Shown: piece after piece, positions 7,953-21,378 of the stretch
How the letters are laid out: every line of letters begins with the position of its first letter
How positions within the stretch are numbered: position 1 is the first letter of the stretch
Assembly (NCBI GenBank): GCA_949592205.1
Contig: CATIUR010000001.1
Coordinates: 238,594,750 to 238,658,749 of the forward strand
Length of the DNA: 64,000 nucleotides
Reading direction: 5' to 3'
Origin: Helichrysum umbraculigerum
Lineage: Eukaryota; Streptophyta; Magnoliopsida; Asterales; Asteraceae
The notes under the pieces: generated by a model
The model's database searches: none
Seen by the model: only the letters and a program-made list of their open reading frames with translations
Told to the model about the DNA's origin: nothing
Position numbers and translations under genes: made by a program

Positions 7953-10469
7953 TGTAACACCCGCCAAATTAGGACTAGCAATTAGTGCCTAATTCTTTAT
8001 TAATACATGTAATTAGTTCTGTGTTAGGCTAATTGATGTATCGAAATATATATTGATGAATATATACAATTATGCGATTTGATTAAATCGTACATTTTTT
8101 TAAATCGAATGTATTTCGGTTCCATAAATACGGACGTTGGTGACACAATTTATATTTAAGTATAAAACATTATCTGAAAACATTAATGGGTTCAAACTAC
8201 TGTTTAAATTTAATTCCCAAAGTTGTCCCGCTTCGTACAATTAAAACTTACCTAATTAACAACAAAATACGCAAATTATTTAAGTCACATTTTAAATCTT
8301 TAAATTATTAGATAATTGGTAAAACAATTTAATTAAAATTATTAAACAAAATTCGTAATTTAAAATGGATAATTAACGGGTGAAATTTTCATTAAAACGT
8401 TAAATGACGGAGAAAACGAACACCACGCGGAGCAGAGACGGAGACTGAAAATGGGGGACTTAACCTCCCATTTTCCCTCTTTCTTTTCATTCCCACATCT
8501 CACTCTCTCTCTCTCTCTCCTACTCTTTTTCTCTCATCTCTTTCTCTAAACACTTTCACCATCACCACCTAGATCACAAAATAACACAATCAAACGCACT
8601 CGGATCATAGTATCGCTTTGGAAGAAAACGTTCACCACTTCCCGATCTACAACGCTATCTTTTTGGATTTTTAATCCGACACTTTGTAAGTTTCCGACAA
8701 AACCCGACATCTCTCGATTTCTAGTGTTTTTTACGTTCTAGTTGTTTGTTTATACTTGTAATGTCCATAAAAGGGTTGGGTAAAAATATTGGACCGATCG
8801 GAAACTCGAAAACACGATTTTTACTCGAAATCCGTCGAACAGTGGCAAGTGTCGCATGGACACCTGCAGATATAGCGACACTTGTAGCGACACTCCTTAA
8901 GTGCCGCTATGATCTTGTTATTGACACTTCCTTAGTGTCGCCTATGACCATTTACTGACCTCTAACCGTCACTAACTAAGTGGCGCATGGATCCTTACCG
9001 ACACTCCCCTAGTGCCGCCCTCTCTGTTAACCGACACTACTTAACGACACTTCCTTAGTGCCGTCTTACTATATTACCCGACACTTCGTTAGTGTCGCTA
9101 TACCACACGTCACTCCTTAAGAGACGCCCAAATTCAGGAAATCACCATTCTATACGACACTCCATAAGTGTCGCCATGGTATGGACCCGTCACTCCTTAA
9201 GTGACACATAATATTATACACGACACTAGCCTAGTGACGCATGCCCTTATACCGACACAAATACCCGACACTCTATAAGTGACGCATAGAACATGTAAGT
9301 GACGCATATAAGTGTCGCATAAAACAGCAGGTTTACAAACTAATATTCCACTAAGTGTCGAACCTATATAACCTCAAACACTTATACGATACGAGTTATA
9401 AAACACATTGGGACACACTTGTAAGTGCAAAACACCAATAACATGATAATAATACTTAAAGTTTATTATTTCAAATCCATCACCGACGGGCCGTACACTG
9501 TTCAAATACTTAAACTTATCAACCAAATAGTGGAAATTTGGACATTCTAGTTGAACGAACAACTACAAGAGTTATCTTTTGAGATACTCAATCGTATTTA
9601 TAACCAACGCGTGTCGTGGACACCCTCAGGTTACAAGTCTTTGGACTTCATCACTTGGCTAATCAACTTACGTTTATTTAAACGCTTTCAGACTCAGGTG
9701 AGTCTCATAGCCCCTCTTTTTACTATTTTACTCAGGGGTGTGATACATTGCTTATTTTAAACATGTGAACGCAAGTACAAACATTTCATATACTACATGA
9801 GTTTTTCACACTAATCATTTAAAGTCCTCCGTCAGCATAGTTGTTAATACGTTGTAGCATGAATATTAGTATATGGTACCATATAGGATTGACCCTCCTC
9901 GTTCGGGTTAGCAAGTACTAACCGGGTAAACGGATGTACTAATATTTGGGAAGACGAATGTTGATTAGGCATTCGTGGAGGCACCTCGCCCGGAATTCTC
10001 TTTAGGGGACCCGGCCCTCGAGTTAAGCTCAACTATGTGCTCATGGCTGTATACACGATTACTATCATTTTATTTGCTGGATGCAAATCATTATTAAATC
10101 TTGCGGTTCATACTATATTACTTGATTTCAAACCTGTGAGCTCACCAGCTTTAGCTGACCCATTTAGCATGTATGGCAGGTACCAAGCAGTAGGTTGTTT
10201 CGGCTTCAGGACTTTTAGCTCGAGTCAGCATACAGACGTTTGAGATTTTCTTGCATTAGTATATTTTGTACAAGTACTTATGTACTGAAATCTCCTTTTA
10301 TTTAAACTCGAGCTATGTAAAGCTATAAATGTTGTAAACATTTCAATATTAATATATTTTGTTAGAACGACGCATATAGAGTCGTTTACTATATATCTTT
10401 GTGCTTTGTTATTGATTAGTAACATCCAAATCGTGCTTCCGCAAATCATTAAAATTTGGGGGTGTTACA
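7953..10469 (+). repeat. 3' LTR of plus-strand Tekay element (2517 bp)
   Basis: Begins TGTAACACCCGCC after the PPT and ends TTGGGGGTGTTACA at 10469. It contains a CT-rich stretch (8497-8545, likely near the transcription start), a donor-like TTTGTAAGTTTCCGAC (first intron base 8686), a palindrome cluster of GCGACACT/AGTGTCGC type (8848-9330), a CAG|GTGAGTCTCATAGCCCC site (9695-9715) and an acceptor-like ATGGCAG|GTACC (10179). The 5' half of this element is left of the window. Confidence 0.88.
8848..9330. repeat. Palindrome cluster (GCGACACT / AGTGTCGC) in Tekay LTR
   Basis: More than a dozen alternating CGACACT and AGTGTCG/AGTGACGC words spaced 10-40 bp apart. Same position and architecture as the clusters in the gag-only LTRs, but with a partly different core word. 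Confidence 0.75.
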
Positions 10470-11158
10470 TTTCATCAGTTGTGCCCGCAGGCGTAAATCA
10501 AGTATTTGCAATCCAGCAAATGTAAAGTAAGTAAGTTATACCGTTGCCATGAGGATCATAATCGAAGCTTAACCCGTAAGTAATAAGTTGCTCCCGTGAC
10601 ATGCTCGTAACTGAGCAAGCATAAGTAATGAATAATAGTCGCCCGTTTATACAGTACGGTTCGTGGTAGCGCTACTACCCCGGGCGGGGAGGTTCATTTC
10701 CCTAATGGATCCACTAACTAGTGTTCGCGCTTAAGTCCATAACTAACGATATATGATGGAGAGACTTCTGTAAATAGTAAATAACTCATGCAATTCCGTT
10801 TGGTATAGTAAGCAGTTTTAGTACTTGTGTTCAAGGAAAATCAGTAGCATGTATCTCCCCCAATAAGAAAAACCGTAAAAGTGGGGTCGTAAGACTCACC
10901 TGAGTCAAGTAGTAATCAGTAGTAAACCGTGGGTAGTGTGTAGGTTCTCCGAACCCGTAACCTTTAAATGCCTAAACATATAAAGTTAAGTAAGTAGATG
11001 TCCCGCAAGACCATCTAGGCTAGTTGTCTACACAACTCATTATGTCCAATGTTGGTTTGTTATCGTTTGTTCTTAGAAAAACATGGTTGGCCCGTTGGTG
11101 ACGGTTTGTATTAGTAATTGTCAAAGTATTATCATTTTGTTCGAAACATTTGTACTGG

Positions 11159-11270
11159 AACGACGGGGGTCCGGGGGCAGCGCCCCTGGTTGCGGGGTTC
11201 CAAGGGGTGGCAACCCCTTGGCGGGGTCCAAGGGGCAGAGCCCCTGGTCGGGGTCGAGCTGCCGAGTCAG
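11159..11270. repeat. GC-rich hairpin island inside LTR
   Basis: About 110 bp of very GC-rich DNA in an AT-rich LTR. It consists of repeated self-complementary words, for example CCAAGGGG...CCCCTTGG (about 11200-11222) and CCAAGGGGCAGAGCCCCTGG (about 11228-11248). Not coding. Confidence 0.7.
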
Positions 11271-11337
11271 ATCGGAGGGAAAAATGCGCATTTTCTACAT
11301 TGTTTTAGTGAAAATCTCTTTAAAAAATTTTTGATTT

Positions 11338-11552
11338 CTGCGACGTTGGGTGCGACGTCGCTAAGTGTGACATTCGCAAATTAATGCGACTTAATACGGG
11401 TCGTCGCTAAGTGAGACGTTGTTTGAGTCTGCGACGTTAGAGTCTGCGTCGCTATATGCGACCTCACAAATTAATGCGACGTAAAGGCTTGTGTCGCTAT
11501 ATGCGACGTTGAGTATTTGTGCGACGTCGCCCACGACGTCGCAATGATGAAC
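11338..11552. repeat. Palindrome cluster (GCGACG / CGTCGC) in minus-strand LTR
   Basis: Repeated TGCGACG and CGTCGCTA words in both orientations. It sits at the same relative place in the LTR as the GCGACAC clusters, with a diverged core. Confidence 0.65.
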
Positions 11553-12325
11553 ACCAACCCAGAACCCAGCGACCTGACGCATTTTTCCGATCAAAACCAC
11601 AATTTTAACACATTTTTAGGCTATAAAATCATGTTTTCTTCATACATATGGACAATACTAAGTTGTGTAAACATTATAACACCAAAATAATGCATCAAAA
11701 TGAGTAGATCTAAGTTTTTAGAATTTTCTTACAAATGCAAATCGAAGCCAAACGAGGAAGAAAACAAGTATAGTGCATTTGTAAATCTTGTTCCTCTCTT
11801 GATGGTGATTCCGAAAATGTAACTTTTGTGGTCGGATTTGTAGTGTCGAAAATTGATGGGAATTTGGGAGAGAGTTTTAAAGTGTGTGTGTGTTTGTTTT
11901 AATGAAAATGGAAGAAGAAAGTGGGGAAGGAGAGGGTGGTGGTGGCTGATCCCAAAAGGAAAAGAGGGGAAAACACTCCTCAAAACACAGTGTTTACTCC
12001 GTGTCCTAATTAATTAATCATTCGTTTTTAGTATTTGGCTAACTGGTTATGTTTTAAAATGTTATCGAAGTATTTAATAAAGGACTTTGTAAATATTTAT
12101 TAAAACTATTTGTCGGAATATTTAAGGAATTTGGTTTGCGTTTAATACGTTTTTGTCGAATTATTCAACATGCAGTCACGTTAATATAAATAATGTTCGT
12201 TCAACTGTGTATTTTATGTAGTAAAATACGTTCTCATTATTTAGGTAAATTTCTGTCACCAACGTCCAAGTAATTTGTGTCGGACTCCGTCCGGTTAATT
12301 CGTACGATTTAGCCAAATCGCGTGC

Positions 12326-12326
<1 letters not shown>

Positions 12327-12360
<34 letters not shown>
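12327..12360. repeat. (TA)n microsatellite
   Basis: Uninterrupted TA run inside the partial LTR. Confidence 0.9.
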
Positions 12361-12363
<3 letters not shown>

Positions 12364-12471
12364 CACCTTATATATGCAAATAGAGTCTGCAATTAGTCCT
12401 ATTACATACTAATTACAACTAGTTACAAACGATTAGGCATAATTAATTACCCTAATTAGGCGGGTGTTACA

Positions 12472-12749
12472 CATGTGTTATTTTATGTTATATATTTAAA
12501 TGATCAGGGGTGGTTAGTTAGAGATAGGTGGGAACATATATGGTGTTGTAGGCTAATGTCGGATATATAAAAGTAAATCATATACAACAAACTATAATCA
12601 AATTACTTTTAATATTAATTAATTGATTTGTTTTATTGTAAAGAGATAATAGCTTTGAAGGACATGAGTTTATAATTTTAATAGGGCCGTTTATGAGTTT
12701 TTGAAGGCCCTGGGAAAAAAACATGAATGATTGTCGAAATAAGACCCTA
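12472..12749. other. Gene-less flank with similarity to 33009-33183
   Basis: No gene is seen. The stretch 12494-12665 resembles 33009-33183 (shared words GTGGGAACATAT, GGTGTTGTA, AATATTAATTAATT in the same order), suggesting an old duplication of intergenic DNA. The continuation of this segment resumes at 19527, after the inserted element. Confidence 0.55.
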
Positions 12750-13069
12750 TGATGTAGGGAAGCCGTATGATGATCTTTATTTTCGTGTTGAAATTGGATG
12801 AATATTTTTGGGATCTTTTATTTTTGCCAATTATTTTATTATTATTATTATTATATTGTTTCCTAGTAAAAGTATAACTCTATAATTTAGGAAATAATGT
12901 GTCTTTTCCTCCAAGAAAAAATACCCCTATAAGTATTAGTTTATTTGTTTCATTAGTTAGTTGATGTTTTGATTAATAAAAGATTTAAAGAAGAATGAGA
13001 AATCGTTTTTTAGTTCTTTGTTATACGTTTGTGTGTGTATGGCCATTTGATCATATCGATCCTTCATCA
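12750..13069 (+). repeat. 5' LTR of short gypsy derivative
   Basis: 320 bp, TGATG...CATCA ends, containing an (ATT)n run at about 12835-12852. Homologous to 17628-17901 plus 19470-19526. Confidence 0.88.
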
Positions 13070-13071
13070 TT

Positions 13072-13084
13072 TGGTATCAGAGCT
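13072..13084 (+). promoter_or_regulatory. Primer-binding site
   Basis: TGGTATCAGAGCT, two bases after the LTR end; initiator-Met tRNA type. Confidence 0.85.
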
Positions 13085-15026
13085 TCTAGGTACAAATGGC
13101 CGAATGGATTCCTCGTGGACGTGGAAGAGATTGTCGTTTTGTTAGTCATAGATTTGCCGAACGAGGCAACGATACAACCGACCATCGTGACCTACGTGAT
13201 ATAGAGATTGAATGCCTGCAACAACGGATACGAGAACTCGAGATCCAACTGGACTAGCCGACAAAAGAGACGGAGTATGAACCGAACGTCTGGGACAACG
13301 GTGAAGAAGAAGTCAATCCTTTTGACGGATTTTATCAAAGATTTCATGAAGAGTTTTAAGCGGAGGAAACTTAATCTAAACCTATCGTCTGGGACGAAGG
13401 TGAAGGTGAAGAGGAAGAGGAGTATCCTTTGGCTGATGACCATCATGAAGTTTATTATGGTTATTATATTTGTCACACCCCGCCAAATGCTAATCACGAT
13501 CAATACTATATAAACATGAGGAAGCTTAGATATCGTGACGGGGCGTGAGCAGTTAAATCAATCCAATCAATACATACATACTCAGAGCATATGGCTATTG
13601 CGCAACATAATAGATAAGGATGCCAGTTTAAATAGTTGTTACAAAAGTAGTACGACCATGTAAGTCGTACAGTAGTAATAGAGTTTTAAAACATTAAGTA
13701 TTATAATAGATATGTTTATAATAAGATTTCATATGTATAACTACCATGTCTGTAGTAATACAGAGGAAATCCTCAAAAGTTGTCCCAAAATATGTGGCAT
13801 CCTAAGTAGTCCAGGGTTGTCCATCCTGAATGCATGCGATTCTTACTTACGTAGCTAATTTCCTGTAAAACATAGAAAGAAAGTCGTCAACAAATATGTT
13901 GAGTGAATTCACAGGTTTTGTATAAGTATGTGGTATGTTAAACCATTTATGTTTGTATTATTGAAATGTTATTCAATAAATAAAAGTTTGCAGCTTTTTG
14001 CAAAATATAAGATTGTAGGGTTGTTACCCTAAAATACAGGTTTATGTGGGTTGTCACCCAAAATATGAGTCTGGTTGTTTAACAGTATATAGACGATAAC
14101 CGGTATGTATTCCAGTATAAAACAGTTGCAGGATATGTTAATCCTAATCAGTAGGTGGGAATACTTAGACTATGATCCCCTGAAAGGTGAGCTAAACCTC
14201 GCAGGTTAAAGTAACGCGACCTAACCCTATAACCAAACCACAACCAAAACTTATGTTGTTTGCCTGAAGGACATTTAAGTATACGCTCCATCCGTAGGAG
14301 GGTCGTCACGGCAATAGTACTATTCGTATACTCAGTGGCTAGAGTCACCTAGCTAATGGTTATAGTCTGCATGACATAAGGTCTTTCATGCACACATTTC
14401 AAGTCTGGGTCCGTACTAGGATACAGTGTCTAATTCCCAAAACAGTTGTGAAAATGTAATTTCATATCAACAGTTGTATAAAGCAATTAAAGCATTTATA
14501 TAAGTTGTTGCATGTGTTCGCATGCAGTTTCTATGTTTACACCCCTATGTTTAAAAACATAAAACATTTGCAAAGTAGGGGCTGTGAACTCACAGTATTT
14601 TGCTCGGTATGAATGCTAGCAGCCGATAGATAAAAGCCCAAGGTATGTTAACCTATATACAATAAAGGTATTAACATAAGTACGTTTGATTTGTTTAATC
14701 AACTTATGTTAACAGTTTGTTTGTTTGAAGAAATTGTTGATTTCTTAATAATGTAAGTCGTTGAATTCGTTGGTGACATTATGTTGAAATATTGTTATCA
14801 TTTCTTAAGTTATGTATTTTGTTAAATGTATACACACGTATGTAATCGTGTACATAATTAAGTGTCGTTTTGTTCCCTTGGTACATATATTTGTTCTATA
14901 TATGTATATTTATGTAAATATACTTGTTGTATATTATTAAGTCGTACGTTTGTTAAACGTTTCCTCTATTTGTATATATATGTAAATATATAATTTACCA
15001 ATGTCGTATGTATATATATGTTACCA

Positions 15027-15329
<303 letters not shown>

Positions 15330-15834
15330 TTCAATACGTCGTTTACGTATAAAAATATGTAAGTTTTCATTTGTTAAGAAAATGTTCGTTTGTGAATATG
15401 ATATATTCAATTTCCAATTGAGTGTATATAGATATATATGTAAAGTTTGTTACTTGTTATATATATAAAATAATGTTTTCAAAACGATATGTTATTCGTT
15501 ACATTTTAATTGTTGTATTTATTTCCGTTTATGAAATAAATATTATCGTTTTCTAAAATCATCGTATACGTTTAATTGCGCCATTGTTACTGACTTCGAA
15601 TCGAGTTTTAACGATAAACGTATAAAGTTTGTTATACATATATATATATGTAAAGTTTGTATATATATCACTTGTTAACGCAAGTTTTCAATTTATTATT
15701 TGTGTCTCGAATCTATCCCATTTGTATGTTATCGATTTATATTAAGTCTCGATGAGGTCTCGTACCAATTATAATCGTTTACGAATCGTATATGTTTAAA
15801 TACCAAAAATCAGTTTGTTGTCCCAAACAAAAGG

Positions 15835-16105
15835 TTCCGCCGGAACCTTGTTAGGTTCCTCCAGATCTTGTTAACTTTTTAGGATCCGCCGGCACCTATG
15901 GTGGTGCCGCCGGATCTCTTCGATCCAACCACGGTCATTTACTCGTTCACAAGCTCAAGGTGTGTGCGTGCTCGAAGTTAGGTTCCGCCGGATCCTAGAT
16001 GGATCCGCCGGCACTTTAGTGTCTTTTACTCGTTCATCGTATTAATCATGCACGTGTTCCGCCGGCACCTTATAAGGTTCTGCCGGCACCTGCGTGTTTG
16101 CAGGT
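15835..16105. repeat. Palindrome cluster with CCGCCGG core in solo LTR
   Basis: Repeated GGTTCCGCCGGAACC and GGATCCGCCGGCACC type words in both orientations. It occupies the place where other LTRs carry GCGACAC clusters. Confidence 0.7.
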
Positions 16106-17627
16106 TCTGGTTCGAACAGAGCTTTTGTATACTTGGTTTTTATGGTTGCAAATCAATTGTATTCTTGTTCCAATCGTTTATATTTTGTTAAATTCCAATC
16201 GTTTATATCAACAAAATATCATCTTGTAACGACATATTAACTCGTTTTATCAAGTTTTCACCCACAGATTTTGGATTTATAGTTTTGGTTTTATAAAACC
16301 CATTTTCATGATCAATCCTCAAATCTTCAAATACATATGTCATTTACCTAGATTATGTTATGTAAACATGTTATAACACAAAATTTAAGTACAGAAATCA
16401 AAGATTGAAAGTTTCCTTACAATGATATTATGGTGATGATGATGAGGTTGTGAGTGATGATGATGAAGATGTTATTGTTATAACTTGATTATTATTATTA
16501 TTACTTCACTGCTGCTGCTCCTCTGTGTGTTTATTTAGAGAGAAGTAAAAGAAGAAGAAGAAAGAAATGAAGAAGAAAAGATCAAAGAAGAAATGAGAGG
16601 GGTAGTATATTTCAAACGAGTATGGTGGTGAAACAGAAGATGTCTCTGCATTATTGAGGTTTGGTGGGTATTTTAAGCCCGTTAATTTCGAGTACGGGTA
16701 TAATTAGTACAATATAAAATCTAACATTTTATATTTTTATTTTGTAGATGTTCTCCTGGTTCGTTATTTAAATTTAGAATAATGATGTTTTCATTATTTT
16801 TGACAGTTGTACAATTTTGTACATTTTACTGCGCGCATTCAATTGGGCGCCAAATTTTGGTTAAATTACGAATTCATATTTTGAGGTATTGTTCCAAATA
16901 TTTTCAAATGTCTAAGAAAATTAGAATTTTTAGGATTTGCGATCTCTGAGTATGTTTTACAATTGTTTCTGTTCGATTTATAATACGTTTTATGTTAAAC
17001 GTAAATTTAAGCCGTTTTATCTATATGTCATAGATATATTAATACTCGTAATTAATAATTGAATTATTAATTGTCTTTGTGTCACGAACTTTTGTTATTT
17101 AATTTAGTCGGGTTTGTTCCGTTACAATTGTACGCGATTATGATTAATCACATAATTTGTAATACTTTTTGTTTAAAAGTATTTGGGCTTGCTAGGCTTA
17201 CATCTCATCAAAAGTTTTGTTTAAACTTAATCAGGAAATTAGCGTAAGAATGCACATGCTTAATGTTTAATTAATACCTAATTTGGAGAGTTGTCACAAT
17301 ATTTTTAATCGTAAAGGGACGAAGGAAGATTTTCCCGAGTTCATGGAAGAAAATATCAAACCCTGTTATGATACATATGAAGATGAAGAATCTTCCGGTG
17401 TCAAGATTGAGATCGACGATAACGAAAAAGTTCATGTTATTCAACATGTTCCAAAAAGGGCTAATTTTGAGGGCTTCACTTATAGTTCATTATTTGGCGT
17501 CAAAGAAAAAGATATAGATGAACAAGTTTTTAATAGTATGCAACTTTTACTAAAGATGGTTAATTTCATTGGTGGTAGCGATGATAAACTCGACTCGAGG
17601 ACGAGTCGTTTTCAAGAAGGGGAGGAC

Positions 17628-19526
17628 GATGCAGGGAAGCCGTATGATGATCTTTATTTTCGTGTTGAAATTGGATGAATATTTTTAGGATCTTTTATTT
17701 TTGCCAATTATTTTATTATTATTATTATTATTATTATTATATTGTTTCCTAGTAAAAGTATAACTCTATAATTTAGGAAATAAAGTGTCTTTTCCTCCAA
17801 GAAAAAAAATACCCCTATAAGTATTAGTTTTATTTGTTTCATTAGTTAGTTGATGTTTTGATTAATAAAAGAGTTAAAGAAGAACGAGAATGTGGTTTTT
17901 ACACTAGTACATAAATGGGTATATATGGTGGTGAAAAAGGCCATCTGAAGCGGTGATCTAACCGCCCCTGATGCCGGCGACACAAAAGCCTAAACATCTT
18001 TTGAAGCGGTCAAACGACCGTTTCAAAAGAATGAATTTGAAGCGGTTACTTTTTTTTAATAGAACGGTTGTTGGACAATACTTGAGGTGATTGTTGGGCT
18101 AATGAACCGCTTCAAAAGTCAAACGAAAATTCAAAAGAAATTCATTTTTACCCCCAAAAGCATATATTCATTTTCAGCTTCCCGCTAATCACCCAAACAT
18201 ATTCATTATTCTTGCTTCAACTTACACTTCAAATTCAAATTAAATTTCTTTTATGAAAAAAAAAATTAGATTCCTTTTCAACTTATATAAATATACATAC
18301 ACAATAAAAGGAAAAATATCAATCTGTTTTAATCCAACAAAAAATTACATATCTTAAATAAACATACCAAATTACAATAAATCAAGAATACATGGATTTG
18401 AATATAGTAATACTATACTACAAGTCCACAACCATATATTTATAGAGTAAAACTTCTTCAATTGCACTAACGATACACTACAACTCATCGCCCTTTCAGT
18501 AACTTCTAGTCCACTAACAATTTGTCATTTGTTTCTTGAGGATACTGCAATAGATATAAACACACTATAAATTATATATTATTTTTATGTTTATTGTATC
18601 TACATATACATAGAAGATACATATGCTCACCACAACAACCGATGAAATACAACTAGATGTGAGCCGTCATCACGGACGAGATCTGAACACAAATACAGAT
18701 ATGTAAGAACACAGATCTGATGAACCAAAACACAGATCTTAAAAAAAACATTAATTCATAGTTTCTTTTAATCTTACATTAATTTACTGGTTTGCTGCCA
18801 CCGTGACTCACTGTTATTCATCACAGGATCAACACTTCAATTTATTTTCTATAATGGGGAATAACTTAAATAAATCTTGCTTGTGTAAGTTAGTGGGTAC
18901 GTGCTGGAGATAATATGTGTGTGGTGGAGAAGATATGTGTGTTTGTTTATTTATATGTAAAATGAGAAAGGAGGAGCGATTATTTGTTATTTTATAGCGC
19001 GGTTCACAAAGAACGCGCTATATAATTCTTTTAGGAGCGGTTCTTTGTTATTTTATAGCGCGATTCACAAAGAACGTGCTATATAATTCTTTTATGGAGC
19101 GGTTCTTTGTTTTATATAGAGCGGTTCATATAATTCTTTTTTTTTTTAAACTATACTCATTTTTTTACTTTGGAAACAATCGCTCCATTTTTTTTATTTG
19201 AAACGGTTTTTTACTTAACCGTTCTATAATTGCACTTTTTTTAAGCAAGTTGTTTTAAACCGCCACAAATAACGGTATTTTTTGTAGCGGTGTTTACTAA
19301 ACCGCTACAAATATAAGTAATTAGAGCGATTTTTTCTAAAACCGCTACAAGTAATGCCATTAAACCGTCCCAAGAAAAATTTTGGACCCACTTTTTACTT
19401 TTTATAGCGGTTTTCACGTAAAACTGCTATAACACTGCGCTCTAAATAGTCATTTTTATACTAGTGTTAGTTCTTTGTTATACGTTTGTGTGTGTATGGC
19501 CATTTGATCATATCGATCCTTCATCA
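17628..19526 (+). repeat. 3' LTR of short gypsy derivative, split by CACTA element
   Basis: 17628-17901 and 19467-19526 together match the 5' LTR 12750-13069. The AT-rich (ATT)n run is longer here. Confidence 0.87.
17902..19466. mobile_element. Non-autonomous CACTA (En/Spm-type) DNA transposon
   Basis: 1565 bp beginning CACTAGTACATAAATG and ending with the matching inverted CATTTTTATACTAGTG, flanked by TTA (17899-17901 and 19467-19469), the 3-bp duplication typical of CACTA elements. Subterminal regions are full of AGCGGT and ACCGCT words in both orientations (17945-18120 and 18975-19430), the expected transposase-binding repeats. No transposase reading frame is present, so it depends on a helper. 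The insertion point is exact: removing the element and one TTA restores the LTR sequence. Confidence 0.93.
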
Positions 19527-19673
19527 CCCTATATCGAGCTATAAAATGCTTTTCTTATTTTCTTTTGTTGTGGCTCAATCGACTTTGAAACAACTATATA
19601 AGATATATTTTTCTTCTTGCTATTAACAAACAAATTATAGGTATATGTATACACACACACATACATACACACA

Positions 19674-19976
19674 AGGGGTTAGTGCCTTAGAATGCATCTA
19701 ACTTGTGCTCGATGTTTATTGTGTGTACCCTACTTACGTTTGCTCTTTTTAATGCTTCCAACTTTCAAAAATGGTGTTTTAATGTATTTTGATGACGTGT
19801 TGCTCGTTTAAGGTGCCACGTGGCATCCGGAGAGTTTAACACATCATCAAAACGTCACCAAAATACACTAAAACACACTTTTTGAAAGTTTGATACATTA
19901 TAAATAGCAAACCTAAGTTTGGTACACACAATAGACATCGGGTAAAAGTTAGATACATTCACATACACTAACCCCT
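19674..19976. mobile_element. Foldback/MITE-like inverted repeat
   Basis: About 303 bp whose outer 70 bp on each side are inverted copies (AGGGGTTAGTG... and ...CACTAACCCCT; inner words CGATGTTTATTGTGTGTACC and its complement). The flanks are ACACAC-rich, so the target duplication cannot be read with certainty. Family not assigned. Confidence 0.75.
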
Positions 19977-20231
19977 ACACACAAACACACACAATTTGAT
20001 GCCCTATAATTCGGAGGTCCTGGGTGCGCAATCACCTCACCTACCCTCGAAGACGTTCATAATTGTTAATATAGTCATATGTGACCTGTCGTCTGACACT
20101 TGTGAAGAATGTTGTCAAATTAATTCACAGGTTTTGACGTTTTGAATATGTGTGGAATTGGTAAATTTGTTTCAACAATATTTATTTTCCTTTTTTCCTG
20201 GAGGTGACAAAAAAAACCATGTGATTATATA
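19977..20231. other. Gene-less stretch
   Basis: No gene is seen. Part of it (20084-20180) resembles 33372-33470, continuing the old similarity between this intergenic region and the one upstream of the receptor kinase. Confidence 0.5.
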
Positions 20232-20462
20232 CTCCCTCATACTAATTTGTTTCTTAATGTTTCCTTTTATGAGTCTCTCAAATTGTTTAAGTTTACCATT
20301 TTATCCCCACTTGAAATTAGAATAACAAAAAGTAAGAAATTTTCAATTGATTAGTCATGGACAAGAATATCATCTTGCAAAAAGTAAGGAGTAATGATTA
20401 TATTTTCTAAAATTGTGTGTTTCATATCTGTGGAACAATTAATAAAATTGAGACGGAGAGAA
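20232..20462. mobile_element. Stowaway-like MITE (decayed)
   Basis: Starts CTCCCTCATACTAATTTG after TA and ends AAATTGAGACGGAGAGA before AATA. This matches the CTCCCTCCGTCCC termini of Tc1/mariner-type MITEs with several substitutions. The right border is approximate. Confidence 0.65.
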
Positions 20463-21378
20463 TAATTATTTTACGGAGATACCAATAAAATAGCAAATGC
20501 TGGTGTGGAAAAAGTGATACCCTATAGTAGAAAAATAGTTTAATCATCTGATTGTACGATGCAAAGCATTGGTAATAATGGATCATGGTCGGGTGGGTTA
20601 ATCTCAATTGCCACACCGCCCGTCACCATATATAGGTGCAGTGAAATGTTTTTTTTGGTGATGTCGTAAGTCATCGGATGCGATTAGGAACAGACCGACG
20701 TGTTCTAAATTTCTTCTTTAGATAATAAACTCATTTTGAATCCCGTTTTCGAATTTGAGGATGATTAATAAGCCTAAATAAATAGGTTTAAAAATCCATA
20801 TAATCTTTTATATATAATTAAAAAAGAGGATACCATTAAGGAATTTTGACCCTTGATTAACCTCCACAATTAGAGATCAATGGCTTAAATAAGTTTAAAA
20901 TATATACACTTAACACACCTAATAACAATTTAAAAAAATTAATAATCTATCTATCTATAACATATACTTAAAGCAGAATACCATTAGGAAATCTTAACCC
21001 TTGATTAGATTTTCTAAATCGATATGATGATCTATATTTAATGTTGATAATTACATTTTACCCCCTAAACCCCTTAAAATATTAAATTAAATATTGATTA
21101 ATATTAAATTAAATTAAATTAAATTAAATATTGATTAATATAATAACCGGCTAATAATGATAAAAGCTCACGCACAATCTTTATCCAATTAAAATAGCCC
21201 AATCATATAATATAATAAATAAATAATAATTTAATTTAATATAATACAATATTTACAAAAAATCTTCCCATCTAAAAAACACATGGATTCCATCACCGTG
21301 ATAACCTTAAACCCTACTATTCTCCCTTTCTTCTTCTAGGCCTTTTTGCCCAATCCACAACTTCCGATCAAAACCTTT

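Larger units (their letters stand above)
10470..12471 (-). repeat. Partial minus-strand LTR, interrupted by the Tekay element
   Basis: The minus-strand start TGTAACACCCGCC is at 12471 and resembles the Tekay LTR start. Its leader has a donor-like TTTGTAAGAAAA (about 11735). It contains a palindrome cluster with core GCGACG (11338-11552), a GC-rich island (11159-11270) and a (TA)n run (12327-12360). The other half is presumably left of the plus-strand Tekay element, outside the window. No polypurine tract lies at 12472, so this is a 5' LTR or a solo LTR. Confidence 0.75.

Noticed and set aside
20600..20630. Match to the universally conserved small-subunit rRNA end (ACACCGCCCGTCAC)
   Set aside because: Only about 14 bases match, with no rRNA similarity on either side; taken as chance or a tiny remnant.
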